Translations under genes and position numbers: made by a program | Origin: Acetobacteraceae bacterium | GTDB taxonomy: Bacteria; Pseudomonadota; Alphaproteobacteria; Acetobacterales; Acetobacteraceae | Length of the DNA stretch: 64,000 bases | NCBI GenBank assembly: GCA_021732665.1 | Contig: JAKFUL010000010.1 | Coordinates: 1-64,000 of the forward strand | Direction: 5' to 3' | Notes under the pieces: model-generated | Told to the model about the DNA's origin: nothing | Databases searched by the model: none | Seen by the model: only the letters and a program-made list of their open reading frames with translations | Shown here: one piece after another, positions 52,927 to 62,638 of the stretch | Numbering within the stretch: the first letter of the stretch is position 1 | How the letters are laid out: each line of letters opens with the position of its first letter

Positions 52927-53652
52927 ATGGGTGTGGCCGTGTCCACCCCCCGCATTCACACCGAAGAACTACTGTTGCCGGATCTGGAACTGCCGGCCAC
53001 CCCCGCCCAGGCGCATCACCTCGGCGTGGTGCTGCGCCGTGGCGCGGGCGATGCGGTGCGGCTGTTCAACGCGCGGGACGGCGAATGGCTGGGCGAGATC
53101 CTGGCCATGCGCAAGGATCGTGGCAGCTTCGTGCTGCGCGAGCGGCTGCGGCCGCCGGCCCCGGAGCCGGAACTCACGCTGCTCATGGCCATCATCAAGC
53201 GCGATGCGCTGGATTGGGTGGTGGAGAAGGCCACCGAGCTCGGCGTCACCCGCATCCGCCTGGTGCAGACCCGGCGCACGGTGGCGGCCCCGCCCAATCC
53301 CGAACGCCTGCAAGCCATTCTCCGCGGCGCGGCCGAGCAATGCGAGCGGCTCGGCCTGCCGCGCATCGAGGCCCCGCTCCCGCTGCATGCGGTGCTGGCG
53401 GGATGGGGCGAGGGGCGGCTGCTGGTCGCGGCCGAGCGCCGCGCGTCCCCCCCCATCGCCGCCCTGGCCGGCACCGCGCGGGCGCTGCTGGTGGGACCCG
53501 AGGGGGGGTTCGCGCCCCAGGAGCTTGACGATCTCGCGGCCCGGCCCTTTGTATCGCCCTGCCGGCTCGGCCCCCGCATCCTGCGGGCCGAGACGGCGGC
53601 GGTGGCGGGGCTGGCGGCGCTTCAGGCGTTGGCCGGGGACTGGGCCGAGTAG
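52927..53652 (+). CDS. rsmE: 16S rRNA (uracil-1498 N3) methyltransferase RsmE
   Basis: A 241-aa SPOUT methyltransferase. The N-terminal PUA-like part spans 1-75. The knotted SPOUT core has LLMAIIKRDALDWVVEKATE, LGVTRIRLVQTRRTV, LLVGPEGGFAPQELDDL and RLGPRILRAETAAVAGLAAL, the last being the RsmE signature. The start at 52927 is chosen from the alignment of family N-termini; longer frames run through the divergent ubiA. Confidence 0.92.
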   Translation: MGVAVSTPRIHTEELLLPDLELPATPAQAHHLGVVLRRGAGDAVRLFNARDGEWLGEILAMRKDRGSFVLRERLRPPAPEPELTLLMAIIKRDALDWVVEKATELGVTRIRLVQTRRTVAAPPNPERLQAILRGAAEQCERLGLPRIEAPLPLHAVLAGWGEGRLLVAAERRASPPIAALAGTARALLVGPEGGFAPQELDDLAARPFVSPCRLGPRILRAETAAVAGLAALQALAGDWAE

Positions 53653-53678
53653 CAACGCACGGAAAACAAAGGCCAGCC

Positions 53679-55013
53679 ATGTCCAACCCCGGTGAGGCGG
53701 ATCCGACGCCGATCGAGAATGCTCGGCAATTGGCGGAATGGTTCGCCGCCGGCGAGAAGCCGCGCGACGCCTGGCGCATCGGCACCGAGCACGAGAAGTT
53801 TGGATTCCGCCGCGAGGGCCTGGCACCGCCCAATTACGCCGAACGCGGCATCCAGGCAGTCCTGGAGGGCATTCAGGCGAAAGGCTGGGAGCCGATCCTG
53901 GACGCCGGGAACGTCATCGGCCTGAAGGGCTTCGGCGCCTCGGTCAGCCTGGAGCCGGGCGGGCAATTGGAACTCTCAGGCGGCATGATGCCCGACCTGC
54001 ATGCGGCGGATCTGGAGTTGCGCGCGCATTTGCGCGATGTGCATGAGGTGGCGGGGCCGCTTGGCCTTGGGTTTTCTCCGATCGGCTTCCACCCGGTGGC
54101 GCGGCGGGAGGACATGCCCTGGATGCCCAAGAGCCGCTACGCCATCATGCGCCGCTACATGCCCACGCGCGGCGGCCGGGGCCTGGACATGATGCTGCGC
54201 ACCTGCACCGTGCAGGTGAACCTCGATTTCGGCAGCGAGGCCGACATGGCCGAGAAGCTGCGCCTCTCGCTGGCCTTGCAGCCTTTGGCCACCGCGCTCT
54301 TCGCCAATTCGCCCTTCATCGAGGGCAAGCCCTCGGGCTACCTCTCCGGCCGCGCCTGGGCCTGGACGGACACCGACCCGGACCGCACGGGCATCCCCGC
54401 CTGCGTCTTCGAACCCGGCTTCGGCTTCGAGCAATTCGTGCAGTTCGTGCTGGACGTGCCGATGTATTTCCTGGCGCGCGATGGCGTGCTGATCGACGTC
54501 GCCGGCGCCTCCTTCCGCGATTTCATGCGCGGCGGGTTGCAGGGCCACCAGGCCACCATGGGCGACTGGGCCGATCATGTGACGACCGTCTTCACCGAGG
54601 TGCGGCTCAAGCGCTTCCTGGAGATGCGCGGCGCCGATGCGGGCTCGCCGGCGATGCTGCAGGCCAAGCCGGCGCTCTGGGTCGGGCTGCTCTACGACGA
54701 TGCGGCGCAGAAGGCGGCCACGGCGCTGACCCGGGAATGGTCGCTGGAACAGGTGCGCCAGCTGCGGCTGGAGGCACCACGGCTCGGCCTGCGGGCGGAG
54801 ATCGCCGGCCGCGACCTGCGCGCGGTGGCGGGGGATGTGCTGGCCATCGCCCGCGACGGGCTGCGCGCCAGGGGCCTGGGCGAGGAGGTCTATCTCGCCC
54901 CGCTGGAGGAGATCGTGGCCAGCGGTCTGACCCAGGCGGACCGGGCGCTGCACCTCTACGACACCCTCTGGGCGGGCGATGCCAGCCGCATGCTGCAGGC
55001 CGGCGAAGCCTGA
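53679..55013 (+). CDS. gshA: Glutamate-cysteine ligase (alphaproteobacterial/plant type)
   Basis: A 444-aa enzyme that makes gamma-glutamylcysteine for glutathione. RIGTEHEKFGFRR holds the first acidic metal ligands, VSLEPGGQLELSGGMMPDLH the second, and KSRYAIMRRYMPTRGGRGLDMMLRTCTVQVNLDFG the substrate segment. Length fits the GshA type shared by alphaproteobacteria and plants. gshB is not adjacent. It follows rsmE by 26 bp and may be co-transcribed. Confidence 0.93.
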   Translation: MSNPGEADPTPIENARQLAEWFAAGEKPRDAWRIGTEHEKFGFRREGLAPPNYAERGIQAVLEGIQAKGWEPILDAGNVIGLKGFGASVSLEPGGQLELSGGMMPDLHAADLELRAHLRDVHEVAGPLGLGFSPIGFHPVARREDMPWMPKSRYAIMRRYMPTRGGRGLDMMLRTCTVQVNLDFGSEADMAEKLRLSLALQPLATALFANSPFIEGKPSGYLSGRAWAWTDTDPDRTGIPACVFEPGFGFEQFVQFVLDVPMYFLARDGVLIDVAGASFRDFMRGGLQGHQATMGDWADHVTTVFTEVRLKRFLEMRGADAGSPAMLQAKPALWVGLLYDDAAQKAATALTREWSLEQVRQLRLEAPRLGLRAEIAGRDLRAVAGDVLAIARDGLRARGLGEEVYLAPLEEIVASGLTQADRALHLYDTLWAGDASRMLQAGEA

Positions 55014-55103
55014 TCGGCCTGGATTAACCAGGGATTAGCCCTGGGCAGGTTTGATGCCCAGGCGCGGGTCAGACGCGCCGTATCTCAAGGCATCAGCCCA
55101 GCC

Positions 55104-57506
55104 ATGTCACTTCGAATTCAAATCCTGGTCATCTTCCTCGCTTTCGGATTGCTCGTCGGTGCCCGGATGGGCCTTGATGTCTGGTCGGCGCAAACCCGGG
55201 CAGGCCAGGCCGCCACGGCGGCGGTGATGCATGGCCGCGCGGCAGAGTTGCTGGCCGCCAGCGCCGCGCTGGCGACCGAGCGCGGCCTGACCAACGCGAT
55301 TGCCGCCAACCCGGGCGCCGCCTCGCCCGAGAACTGGCGGAATGCCCGTGCCCGGCGGGCCGAGGCCGATGCGGCGCTGAGCGCGGCGACAGCGGGCATC
55401 GCCGCTTCGCCCCACATGTCCGGCGCCCAGGGCGTGGCGGCGGCGTTGGAGGCGCTGCAAAGGGTGCGTGTCGCCGGCCAGGCGCTGCGAGCCCGGCTTG
55501 ACCAGCCCGCGCCTGGCGCCCCCCCGGTGCGCCCGGCGGAATGGTTCGCCGCCGCCTCGGCCGAGATCGACGCCATCACCGCGCTGCGCCGAACCATCGA
55601 GGGCAGCGGGGAGGACGGCCGCAACCGGCTGCAGGATCTCTCCATGTTGCGCGACGCGCTGGCCGAGGCGGCGGAATTCGCCGGCAGGGAGCGCGGGCTG
55701 GTGAATGGCGCCATCGCCCGCACTTCGCCACTGAGTGCCGCCGAGCTGCGCATGCTCGGCGGCTATCGCGGGCGGATCGAAGGCGCCTTCGGCGCCGCCA
55801 ATATCCTGCTGCCGCGAATCGAGGACGTGGCGGTGCTGGCCGCCACCCGGCAGGCCTGGCGGGCCTATTCGCAGGATTTCGAGGCGGTGCGCTCGCGCGC
55901 CCTGGCCGCCTCCGACTCTGCGGCGGCCTGGCCGCTGACGCCGGCCGAATGGTTCGGTGCCGCCACCATCGCCATCGACGCGATGATCGCCGCCCAACGC
56001 CATGCCACCGAGGGCATCATGCGGGAAGGCTCCGCCATCATCCGCGCCCAGAAATGGCTTGAGGGCCAGGCGCTGGGCCTGTTGCTGCTGGCCATGGGCG
56101 TGGTCGGGCTGCTGATCTGGCATCTGTGGCGCGCATTGCTGCGGCCGCTGGCCGGGGTGGTGGCCGATGTGCAACGGATGGGAACAGGCGCGCTTGAGCA
56201 GCCGACGGGGGAGTTGCACCGGCGCCATGAGATCGGCGAACTCGCCCGCGCCATCGAAGGCTTCCGCCAATCCCTGCTGCGCGCGGCGGCGGACCGCGAG
56301 GCGGCGTCACGGGCGCAGGAGCAGGCCCTGGCCGCCGAGGCCGCCGCGCTGCGCGCGATGGCCGACAAGGTGGAGGCCGAAACCCGCGACGGCGTCGCCA
56401 TGATGAGCCGGCAGATGGAGAAAGTGCTGCTCGGCGCCACCGAGGTGAGCTCGGCGGCCGACCGCGCGACGGTAGAGAGCCGCGCCGCTTCCGAAGCGGC
56501 CGGCGAGGCCCTGGCCAACGCCAATGCGGTGGCCGCCGCGACCGAGGAACTGGGCGCCTCGATCGGCGAGATCACCGCGCGCCTGGCCGAGGCCAGCCGT
56601 TCGACACGCACCGCGGCCGGCCTCGGCACCAGCGGCCGCGAGATCATCGGCGCGCTGAGCCAGGCCGTCGCGCGCATCGGCGGCGTGGCCAGGCTGATCG
56701 GCAGCATCGCGGCCCAGACCAATCTTCTGGCGCTGAACGCCACCATCGAGGCCGCACGCTCGGGCGAGGCCGGCAAGGGCTTCGCCGTGGTCGCGGGCGA
56801 GGTCAAGGCCCTGGCGGCGCAGACCGCCCGCGCGACGGAGGAGATCAGCCGCGAGATCGGCGAGGTGATGCAATCGACCGAGCGCGCGGTGGGCGTGGTG
56901 CGCGACATGGCCGATGCGGTCTCCGACGTGGACCAGGTCACCACCGCCATCGCCGCCGCCATGGAACAACAGAGCGCCGCCACGCGGGAGATCGCGGGCG
57001 CGGTGGCGCGCGCCGCCGCGGCCTCGCAGCGCGTGGCCGAGAACATGGACGAGGTGTGCCAGGCAAGCGCCGAGAGCGCGACGGAAGCGGACAGCATGCG
57101 CAGCAGCAGCCATGCGGCGCAGGACGCGATCGGCGAGGTGCGAAGCAACATCATCCGCGTGATGCGCGAGACGACGGAGGTCACGAACCGCCGCACCAGC
57201 CCGCGTCACGTCATGCCCTGTGAGGTGACGCTGCGGCAGGAGGGCGGCGGCGGCCCGATCAAGGCCAGCTTGCACGACATCAGCGAGGGTGGCTGCGGCC
57301 TTGCCGGCTGCGGTGGCTCGCTGCGGGTAGGCGAACGGGTCTGGCTGCGGATGGAGAGCCTGCTGCCGGGTCTGGACTTGCCTGCTGAGATTCTCGGTCT
57401 GCAGGGCCAGACCAGCGCCAATTGTCGCTTCCTGGATCTTCAGCCGGATATGCGCGACAGGCTCGCAGCCCTGATCCGCGAAGGGGTGCGGCGCGTGGCG
57501 GCCTGA
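55104..57506 (+). CDS. Methyl-accepting chemotaxis protein with C-terminal PilZ domain
   Basis: An 800-aa chemoreceptor. TM1 is near residues 6-22, the periplasmic helical sensor spans 25-320 and may resemble a NIT-type four-helix domain, TM2 near 322-345, and HAMP to about 400. The signalling hairpin tip is [20 protein letters not shown] (about 534-553). After about residue 690 a PilZ domain follows, with the c-di-GMP motifs RRTSPRH (Arg697xxxArg701) and DISEGG (Asp725, Ser727, Gly730). A receptor with its own PilZ module can couple c-di-GMP to chemotaxis. No other che or flagellar genes are in the window. Confidence 0.92.
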   Translation: MSLRIQILVIFLAFGLLVGARMGLDVWSAQTRAGQAATAAVMHGRAAELLAASAALATERGLTNAIAANPGAASPENWRNARARRAEADAALSAATAGIAASPHMSGAQGVAAALEALQRVRVAGQALRARLDQPAPGAPPVRPAEWFAAASAEIDAITALRRTIEGSGEDGRNRLQDLSMLRDALAEAAEFAGRERGLVNGAIARTSPLSAAELRMLGGYRGRIEGAFGAANILLPRIEDVAVLAATRQAWRAYSQDFEAVRSRALAASDSAAAWPLTPAEWFGAATIAIDAMIAAQRHATEGIMREGSAIIRAQKWLEGQALGLLLLAMGVVGLLIWHLWRALLRPLAGVVADVQRMGTGALEQPTGELHRRHEIGELARAIEGFRQSLLRAAADREAASRAQEQALAAEAAALRAMADKVEAETRDGVAMMSRQMEKVLLGATEVSSAADRATVESRAASEAAGEALANANAVAAATEELGASIGEITARLAEASRSTRTAAGLGTSGREIIGALSQAVARIGGVARLIGSIAAQTNLLALNATIEAARSGEAGKGFAVVAGEVKALAAQTARATEEISREIGEVMQSTERAVGVVRDMADAVSDVDQVTTAIAAAMEQQSAATREIAGAVARAAAASQRVAENMDEVCQASAESATEADSMRSSSHAAQDAIGEVRSNIIRVMRETTEVTNRRTSPRHVMPCEVTLRQEGGGGPIKASLHDISEGGCGLAGCGGSLRVGERVWLRMESLLPGLDLPAEILGLQGQTSANCRFLDLQPDMRDRLAALIREGVRRVAA

Positions 57507-57510
57507 GGCT

Positions 57511-57957
57511 TCAGGCCCCTCCCTTCAGATAGCCGATCGCCTCGACCTCCAGCGCGCAATCCATCGGCGTGCGGCCGGCCTGCATGCGGGTGCGGGCCGG
57601 CAGCGTCTCGGCGCTGCTGAAATAGCCGCGGTAGATGCGGTCGAAAGCCTCCTGCTGGGTCTGGTCGCGCAACCACACGATCACCTTCAGCAGATGGTCC
57701 ATGTCGCTGCCCGCCGCCTCCAGCAGCGCCTTCATGTGGTCCATCACCACCCGCACCTGATGCTCGAAGGGGAAGTCGGGGAAGGGCGGCGGCGGCTGCC
57801 CGGCGGCGCGGGCAGCGCGCAGGGCGGCACAATACTCGGCCTCGAAGGGCGGCAGGCCGGAGATATAGACCATGCCCCGATGCACGACGCACAGGTTGAA
57901 TGGGCCACCGGTCTCCGGTACCAGGGGGCTGCCGATCACGCGTTTTTCATTGTCCAT
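57511..57957 (-). CDS. RidA/YjgF-family protein
   Basis: A 148-aa member of the YjgF/YER057c/UK114 family. GGPFNLCVVHRGMVYISGLPPF, VRVVMDHMKALLEAAGSDMDH, LLKVIVWLRD and the C-terminal TRMQAGRTPMDCALEVEAIGYL match, with the binding-site Arg in the ARTRMQ region. RidA proteins hydrolyse reactive enamines or imines. The start at 57957 fits the family; the long frame upstream is noise. Confidence 0.85.
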   Translation of the reverse strand: MDNEKRVIGSPLVPETGGPFNLCVVHRGMVYISGLPPFEAEYCAALRAARAAGQPPPPFPDFPFEHQVRVVMDHMKALLEAAGSDMDHLLKVIVWLRDQTQQEAFDRIYRGYFSSAETLPARTRMQAGRTPMDCALEVEAIGYLKGGA

Positions 57958-58043
57958 GCGCCAGCCTGACATGCGGGAAAGCATGGCGGAAGCGGGGCAG
58001 GCCCAACCTGAAACCGAACGCAATCCCCTGGCATTGAGGCGCC

Positions 58044-59705
58044 ATGACCCAGGCCACCCTGCGCGCGCCTTTGCCCGCCGCCACCGCAACCGCCACCCTG
58101 GCCGGCCTGGCCTGGGCCTGGCCGCTGGCGGCACCGCTGCTGGGCGGGCTGATCACGCTGGGCATCTTCGGCATGGCCATGCTCAACCCCTTCGATGCCG
58201 GGTGGATGCTGGCCGGGCCCTTCGGGCCGGACACGTCGCAGTATTGGCTGGGCTGGCGCTTCTTCGCCAGCGCGCCCTGGTCCTGGCCGCCGGGCCTCAG
58301 CCCTGGCTACGGCATGGAGCTGTCCAGCGCCGTCTTCTACGCCGATGCCATCCCGCTGCTGGCCCTGCCCTTGAAGCTGCTGGCGCCTGGCATCGAGCAA
58401 TATTGGGGGCTGTGGCTGCTGGCCTGCGGCATGGCGCAGGGCGGCCTCGGCTGGGTGCTGATGGGCCATGCCACCCGCAACCCGCTGGCCCGGCTGATGG
58501 GGGCGGGGCTGATGGTGATGCAGCCCATGCTGCTCAACCGCATGGCCGGGCATCTGGCGCTGGCCGGGCAATGGACGGTTCTGGCGGCATTGGCGCTGGC
58601 GCTGCGCCCGCCCGGCGCCCCGCGCCAGGCACTGGCCTGGTTGATGCTGGTGCCGGCCACGGCGCTGGTGCATGCCTATCTGCTGGTGATGGTGGCGGCG
58701 ATCTGGGCGGCGGACTGGCTGCGGCGCACGCTGGAGGAGCGGCGGGCAACGCGTATCATCGAGGGTCTGGCGGTGCCGGCGGCGGCGCTGGCGGCGCTTT
58801 GGCTGGCGGGGTTCTTCACACTGGCCAGCGGCCATGGCGCGCCAGGCTATGGCGCGATGATGCTGGACCTCACGGCGCTGCTGAACCCCTCGCATTGGGG
58901 CGGATTGCTGCCGGTGCTGCCTGAACTCGGCCATCCCGAATCCGGCGGCGTCTATCTCGGCCTGGGCGGGTTGCTGATGGTGGCGGGCGGGCTGCTCTGC
59001 ACGCGGCGGGCGCCGCCCGCCCGGCTTTGGCCGCTGGCCGCCGCGCTGCTGGCGCTGCTCGGTTTCGCCATCACGCCCCGGGTCGCGGTGCTGGGGCATG
59101 TGGTCGAGCTGTTCACCCTGCCCGGCTGGGCGCAGGGGCTGGCCAGCAGCCTGCGTGCCTCCGAGCGCTTCGCCTGGCCGCTGCTGTATCTGGCCCTGGT
59201 GGCGGGTGCCGCCGGGCTGGCGCAGCGCCTGGGCGGGCGCCGCGCCGGGCTTGCGCTGGCGGCATTGCTGGCCGTCCAGGCGGTGGATCTGCGGCCGGGC
59301 ATCGGCTTCGTGCAGGGCTTGATGGCCCAGGCCCAGGCCCGCGGCGCGCCGGCCGAGGCGCCGTTCTGGGCCGAGGCCGCCGCCCGCGGATACCACCGCC
59401 TGCGCGCGGTGCCCGCGGCCAATCTGGGTGCGGGGTGGGAGCGCGCGGCGGTGATCGCCGCCCATCACGGCATGGCGACGGACGCCGTCTACCTCGCCCG
59501 CATCGACGGCGCGGCGGTCCACGCCCTGGTGCCGCGCGTGGCGGCGCTGTTGCGGGAGGGGCGGCATGAACCCGGCACGCTCTACATGCTGCGCGATGCG
59601 CCGAGCCTGGCACTGGCCCAGGCCGGCATGAACCCGGCGCGCGACCTGCTCACGCGGGTGGACGGCATGGATGTGCTGGCGCCGGGCTGGTTTCAGAACC
59701 CGTAG
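58044..59705 (+). CDS. DUF6311-type polytopic membrane protein
   Basis: A 553-aa protein with about twelve helices. An early loop, GPDTSQYWLGWRFFASAPWS then WPPGLSPGYGMELSSAVFYADAIPLLALPLKLL, is typical of the DUF6311 membrane proteins, which look like GT-C glycosyltransferases (acidic loop, later soluble C-terminus). The C-terminal part after about 430 is soluble. A role in cell-surface sugar transfer is inferred. Its 3' end overlaps the convergent amidohydrolase gene by 13 bp. Confidence 0.72.
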   Translation: MTQATLRAPLPAATATATLAGLAWAWPLAAPLLGGLITLGIFGMAMLNPFDAGWMLAGPFGPDTSQYWLGWRFFASAPWSWPPGLSPGYGMELSSAVFYADAIPLLALPLKLLAPGIEQYWGLWLLACGMAQGGLGWVLMGHATRNPLARLMGAGLMVMQPMLLNRMAGHLALAGQWTVLAALALALRPPGAPRQALAWLMLVPATALVHAYLLVMVAAIWAADWLRRTLEERRATRIIEGLAVPAAALAALWLAGFFTLASGHGAPGYGAMMLDLTALLNPSHWGGLLPVLPELGHPESGGVYLGLGGLLMVAGGLLCTRRAPPARLWPLAAALLALLGFAITPRVAVLGHVVELFTLPGWAQGLASSLRASERFAWPLLYLALVAGAAGLAQRLGGRRAGLALAALLAVQAVDLRPGIGFVQGLMAQAQARGAPAEAPFWAEAAARGYHRLRAVPAANLGAGWERAAVIAAHHGMATDAVYLARIDGAAVHALVPRVAALLREGRHEPGTLYMLRDAPSLALAQAGMNPARDLLTRVDGMDVLAPGWFQNP

Positions 59706-60508
59706 AGCCTGGCCGGGTTGTCCACCAGAATCGCTCGCAGCGTCGCGGCATCGGGCGCCCAATCCTTGAGCAGCAGCAGCAGCTCGGCCTCATCCGGCCT
59801 GGGGTCCGGCGCATTGGGGTGAGGCCAGTTGGATCCCCAGACCACCCGCTCCGGCGCCGCGGCGATGACCGCGCGGGCAATGGCGGCAGTGTCGGCATAA
59901 TCCGGCGGCCCGGCGCGGGAAACGCCATAGGGCGAGGAGGCCTTCACCCAGGTCCGGCCATTTTCGAGCAGCCGCAGCAGGGCGCGCATGGGCGCGGCAT
60001 CGGGGGTCACGGGGGTATGGAAGCGGCCGAGATGGTCGATCACCACCGGGGCTTCCAGCGCCGCGATCAGGGGTGCGCGCGCCTCCATCTCGCCGCCATC
60101 GAATTGCAGCTGGATGTGCCAGCCCAGTGCCGCGACGTGGCGGGCCAGCGCGGCCAGCCCCTCCCAGGGCACCAGCGCGCCATCCAGCATGAAGGCGCGG
60201 GCACCGCGGGCGCCCAGCGCGTGCAACCGGGCCAGTTCCTCGGGCGGGGTGGCGGTGGTGACACCCACCACGGCGCGGGCGTCGTCACCCAGCGCGGCCA
60301 CGGCATCCATGGTGCAGGCATTGTCGGTGCCATAGGCGCTGGGCTGCACCACCACGGTGCGGGTGATGCCCATCCGCGCCCGCACGCGCTGCCAGGCCGC
60401 GAGATCCTGCGCCAGCAGCGCAGGCGGCGGCGCGCCGTGGCGCACCGGGTAGCGCGCCAGAGGGCCATAGATGTGCATGTGGCAGTCGGTGGCGCCGGGC
60501 AGGGTCAT
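59693..60508 (-). CDS. TIM-barrel amidohydrolase (PDC hydrolase/LigI-like)
   Basis: A 271-aa amidohydrolase_2 enzyme. HxH is His10/His12 in ATDCHMHIYGP, followed by VVVQPSAYGTDNACTMDA, LGARGARAFMLDGALVPWEG, VVIDHLGRF and VVWGSNWPHPN (final Asp/Asn-Trp-Pro region). The order resembles 2-pyrone-4,6-dicarboxylate lactonase and related lactonases, so a lactone or dicarboxylate substrate is possible. It is divergent from the first of three Bug genes, with 80 bp between. Confidence 0.82.
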   Translation of the reverse strand: MTLPGATDCHMHIYGPLARYPVRHGAPPPALLAQDLAAWQRVRARMGITRTVVVQPSAYGTDNACTMDAVAALGDDARAVVGVTTATPPEELARLHALGARGARAFMLDGALVPWEGLAALARHVAALGWHIQLQFDGGEMEARAPLIAALEAPVVIDHLGRFHTPVTPDAAPMRALLRLLENGRTWVKASSPYGVSRAGPPDYADTAAIARAVIAAAPERVVWGSNWPHPNAPDPRPDEAELLLLLKDWAPDAATLRAILVDNPARLYGF

Positions 60509-60588
60509 GGCTGCCAGCCAAGCGGCGTGCCGGGCGATTGTCCAGCCATGCGGGCCGGCCCTATCGTGGCGAAAACACGGAGGAAACC

Positions 60589-61533
60589 ATGAGAATGCAC
60601 ATTGGCCGCCGGCCGCTGCTGGCGGCGGGACTGGGCCTGGCCGGCACCGCCCGGGCCTGGGAGCCCGCGCGGCCCATCCAGCTCATCGTGGGCTTCGCCC
60701 CCGGCGGCGGGGCCGATCTGGCGGCGCGCGGCATCGCCGAGGCCGCGTCGCGGCTTTTCCCCACGCCGCTGGTGGTGATCAACCGGCCCGGTGCCGGCGG
60801 CGCCATCGCGGCGCAGCAGGTGGCGGGGATGGCGCCGGATGGGCTGAACCTGCTGGTGGGCGGCGGCAGCGAAAGCATTTCGTTGCCCGCCTTCCGCGAC
60901 CTGCCCTATGACCCGAGAACGTCGTTCCGCTCGATCATCCGCCTCACCCGCCAGCCGCTGCTGATCGTGGCCGGGCGGAACTCCCGCTTTGCCGATCTGC
61001 GCGCGGTGGCGGCGGCGGCACGCGCCCAGCCCGGGGCCATCCCGCATGCCTCCTCGGGCCAGGGGTCGATCTATCACGCCGTCTTCGTGCTCTTCGCCCG
61101 GGCGGCGGGGGTCGAGCTGCTGCATGTCCCCTTCACCGGCGGCGCCCCCTCCTTGCAGGCGCTGCTGGCGGGCACAGTGCAGCTGGCGGTGCTGGCGCCC
61201 GAGGAGATGGGGGGGCTGGTGCAATCAGGCGATATCCGGCCGCTCGGCGTGGCCTCCGCCGAAAGGCTGGCGGATTTCCCCCAGGTACCCACGCTGCGCG
61301 AGCAGGGCTTCGATGTGGTGATCGAGAACATGAAAGGGCTCAGCGCCCCCGCCGGCCTGCCCGATGCGATCGCGGCCAGCCTGCATGACCGCTTCCGCCG
61401 CGCGATGGCCGAGGCCCCCTGGCGGAATTTCCTGGAACGCACAGGCGCGATGGATGGCTATCTGGACGGGCCGGGCTTCCAGACGGCGATGGATGGCGTG
61501 CTGGATTCGCTGCGGGCGGCGCTGCGGGCCTGA
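60589..61533 (+). CDS. Bug-family periplasmic solute receptor 3
   Basis: A 314-aa receptor. GGAGGAAACC precedes the ATG. Signal RRPLLAAGLGLAGTARAW, then ARPIQLIVGFAPGGGADLAA, PLVVINRPGAGGAIAAQQ and a VGGGSESISLP loop replacing the usual conserved ATT-type strand, with SSGQGSIYHAVF as the ligand-lobe block. Orphan receptor, no TctAB nearby. It is the first of three tandem Bug genes. Confidence 0.9.
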   Translation: MRMHIGRRPLLAAGLGLAGTARAWEPARPIQLIVGFAPGGGADLAARGIAEAASRLFPTPLVVINRPGAGGAIAAQQVAGMAPDGLNLLVGGGSESISLPAFRDLPYDPRTSFRSIIRLTRQPLLIVAGRNSRFADLRAVAAAARAQPGAIPHASSGQGSIYHAVFVLFARAAGVELLHVPFTGGAPSLQALLAGTVQLAVLAPEEMGGLVQSGDIRPLGVASAERLADFPQVPTLREQGFDVVIENMKGLSAPAGLPDAIAASLHDRFRRAMAEAPWRNFLERTGAMDGYLDGPGFQTAMDGVLDSLRAALRA

Positions 61534-61673
61534 GGCGGCCAAGGAGGCGGCTACGGTGGATGGATGGAGGCCCTGACGAGAACAGGAAAACATTGATCAC
61601 ACTTGCGCCCGCCGCCCCGGACGTGGCCTGATGGTGGAAAGGCCGCGGCAAGCGGCCGAACGGAGGAAACACG

Positions 61674-62633
61674 ATGGCGATCACCCGCCGCGCGGCCATG
61701 ACCGCGCCTTTGGCCCTGCCCGCTTTCGCGCAGACGCGCTGGGCGCCCGACCGGCCGGTCCGCATGATCATCCCCTGGCCACCTGGCGGCAGCGCCGACG
61801 CGCAGATGCGTGCCATGTCGGAATCGGTGACCCGCGCGCTGGGCCAGCCCGTGGTGGTGGAAAACCGCTCCGGCGCCGGCGGCACGCTGCACGCCGTGCA
61901 TCTGGCGCGCGAGGCGCGGCCGGATGGCCACACGGTGGGGCAGATGCATCTGTCGGTCATCCGCCGCCCCTTCCTGGTCCGCCAGCCGCAATGGGATGCG
62001 ACGACCGACTTCACCCACATCATCGGCCTGACCGGCTGGCTGTTCGGCGTAGCGGTGCGCGCCAGCGCCCCTTGGGCCAATTTCCGCGAGATGCTGGAGG
62101 ACGCCAAGCGCCGCCCTGGCCGGATTTCCTTCTCCACCTCCGGTGTCGCCACCACCAACCACCTGGCGATGGAGGAGATCATGGCGCGCGAGGGGGTGGA
62201 ATTGCTGCATGTCCCCTTCCGCGGTTCGAACGAGGCGATCGCGCCGGTGCTCAACGGCAATGTCGACATGATCGCCGACAGCTCGACCTGGGCGCCGCAG
62301 GTCGAGGCCGGGTCGATGCGGCTGCTCTGCGTGTGGAGCGCCGAGCGGGCGCGGCGCTTCCCCAACGTGCCCACCCTGAAGGAGCTGGGCTACGACATGG
62401 TGGTGACCAGCAATTACGGTCTCTCCGGCCCGCCGAACATGGACCCAGGCATCGTGCGCGTGCTGCATGACGCCTTCCGCGACGCGCTGCTGAGCGAGGA
62501 CAACGCCCGGGTGCGCGGCCAGTTCGACATGCCGCTGGTCTACCTCAATTCCGAGCAATACACTGATTTCGTGCGCCAACGCGCGGCCATCGAGCGGGAG
62601 ATCATCACCCGCCTCGGCATCCGGATGGAGTGA
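61674..62633 (+). CDS. Bug-family periplasmic solute receptor 4
   Basis: A 319-aa receptor with GGAGGAAACACG as ribosome-binding site. Signal RRAAMTAPLALPAFAQ, then DRPVRMIIPWPPGGSADAQM, PVVVENRSGAGGTLHA, REARPDGHTVGQMHLSVIRR and SFSTSGVATTNHLAMEEIM. The blocks IRRPFLVRQPQWDATTDFTHI and ATTNHLA recur in the next gene, so these two are paralogues. No transporter membrane subunits are present. Confidence 0.9.
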   Translation: MAITRRAAMTAPLALPAFAQTRWAPDRPVRMIIPWPPGGSADAQMRAMSESVTRALGQPVVVENRSGAGGTLHAVHLAREARPDGHTVGQMHLSVIRRPFLVRQPQWDATTDFTHIIGLTGWLFGVAVRASAPWANFREMLEDAKRRPGRISFSTSGVATTNHLAMEEIMAREGVELLHVPFRGSNEAIAPVLNGNVDMIADSSTWAPQVEAGSMRLLCVWSAERARRFPNVPTLKELGYDMVVTSNYGLSGPPNMDPGIVRVLHDAFRDALLSEDNARVRGQFDMPLVYLNSEQYTDFVRQRAAIEREIITRLGIRME

Positions 62634-62638
62634 GCTCC

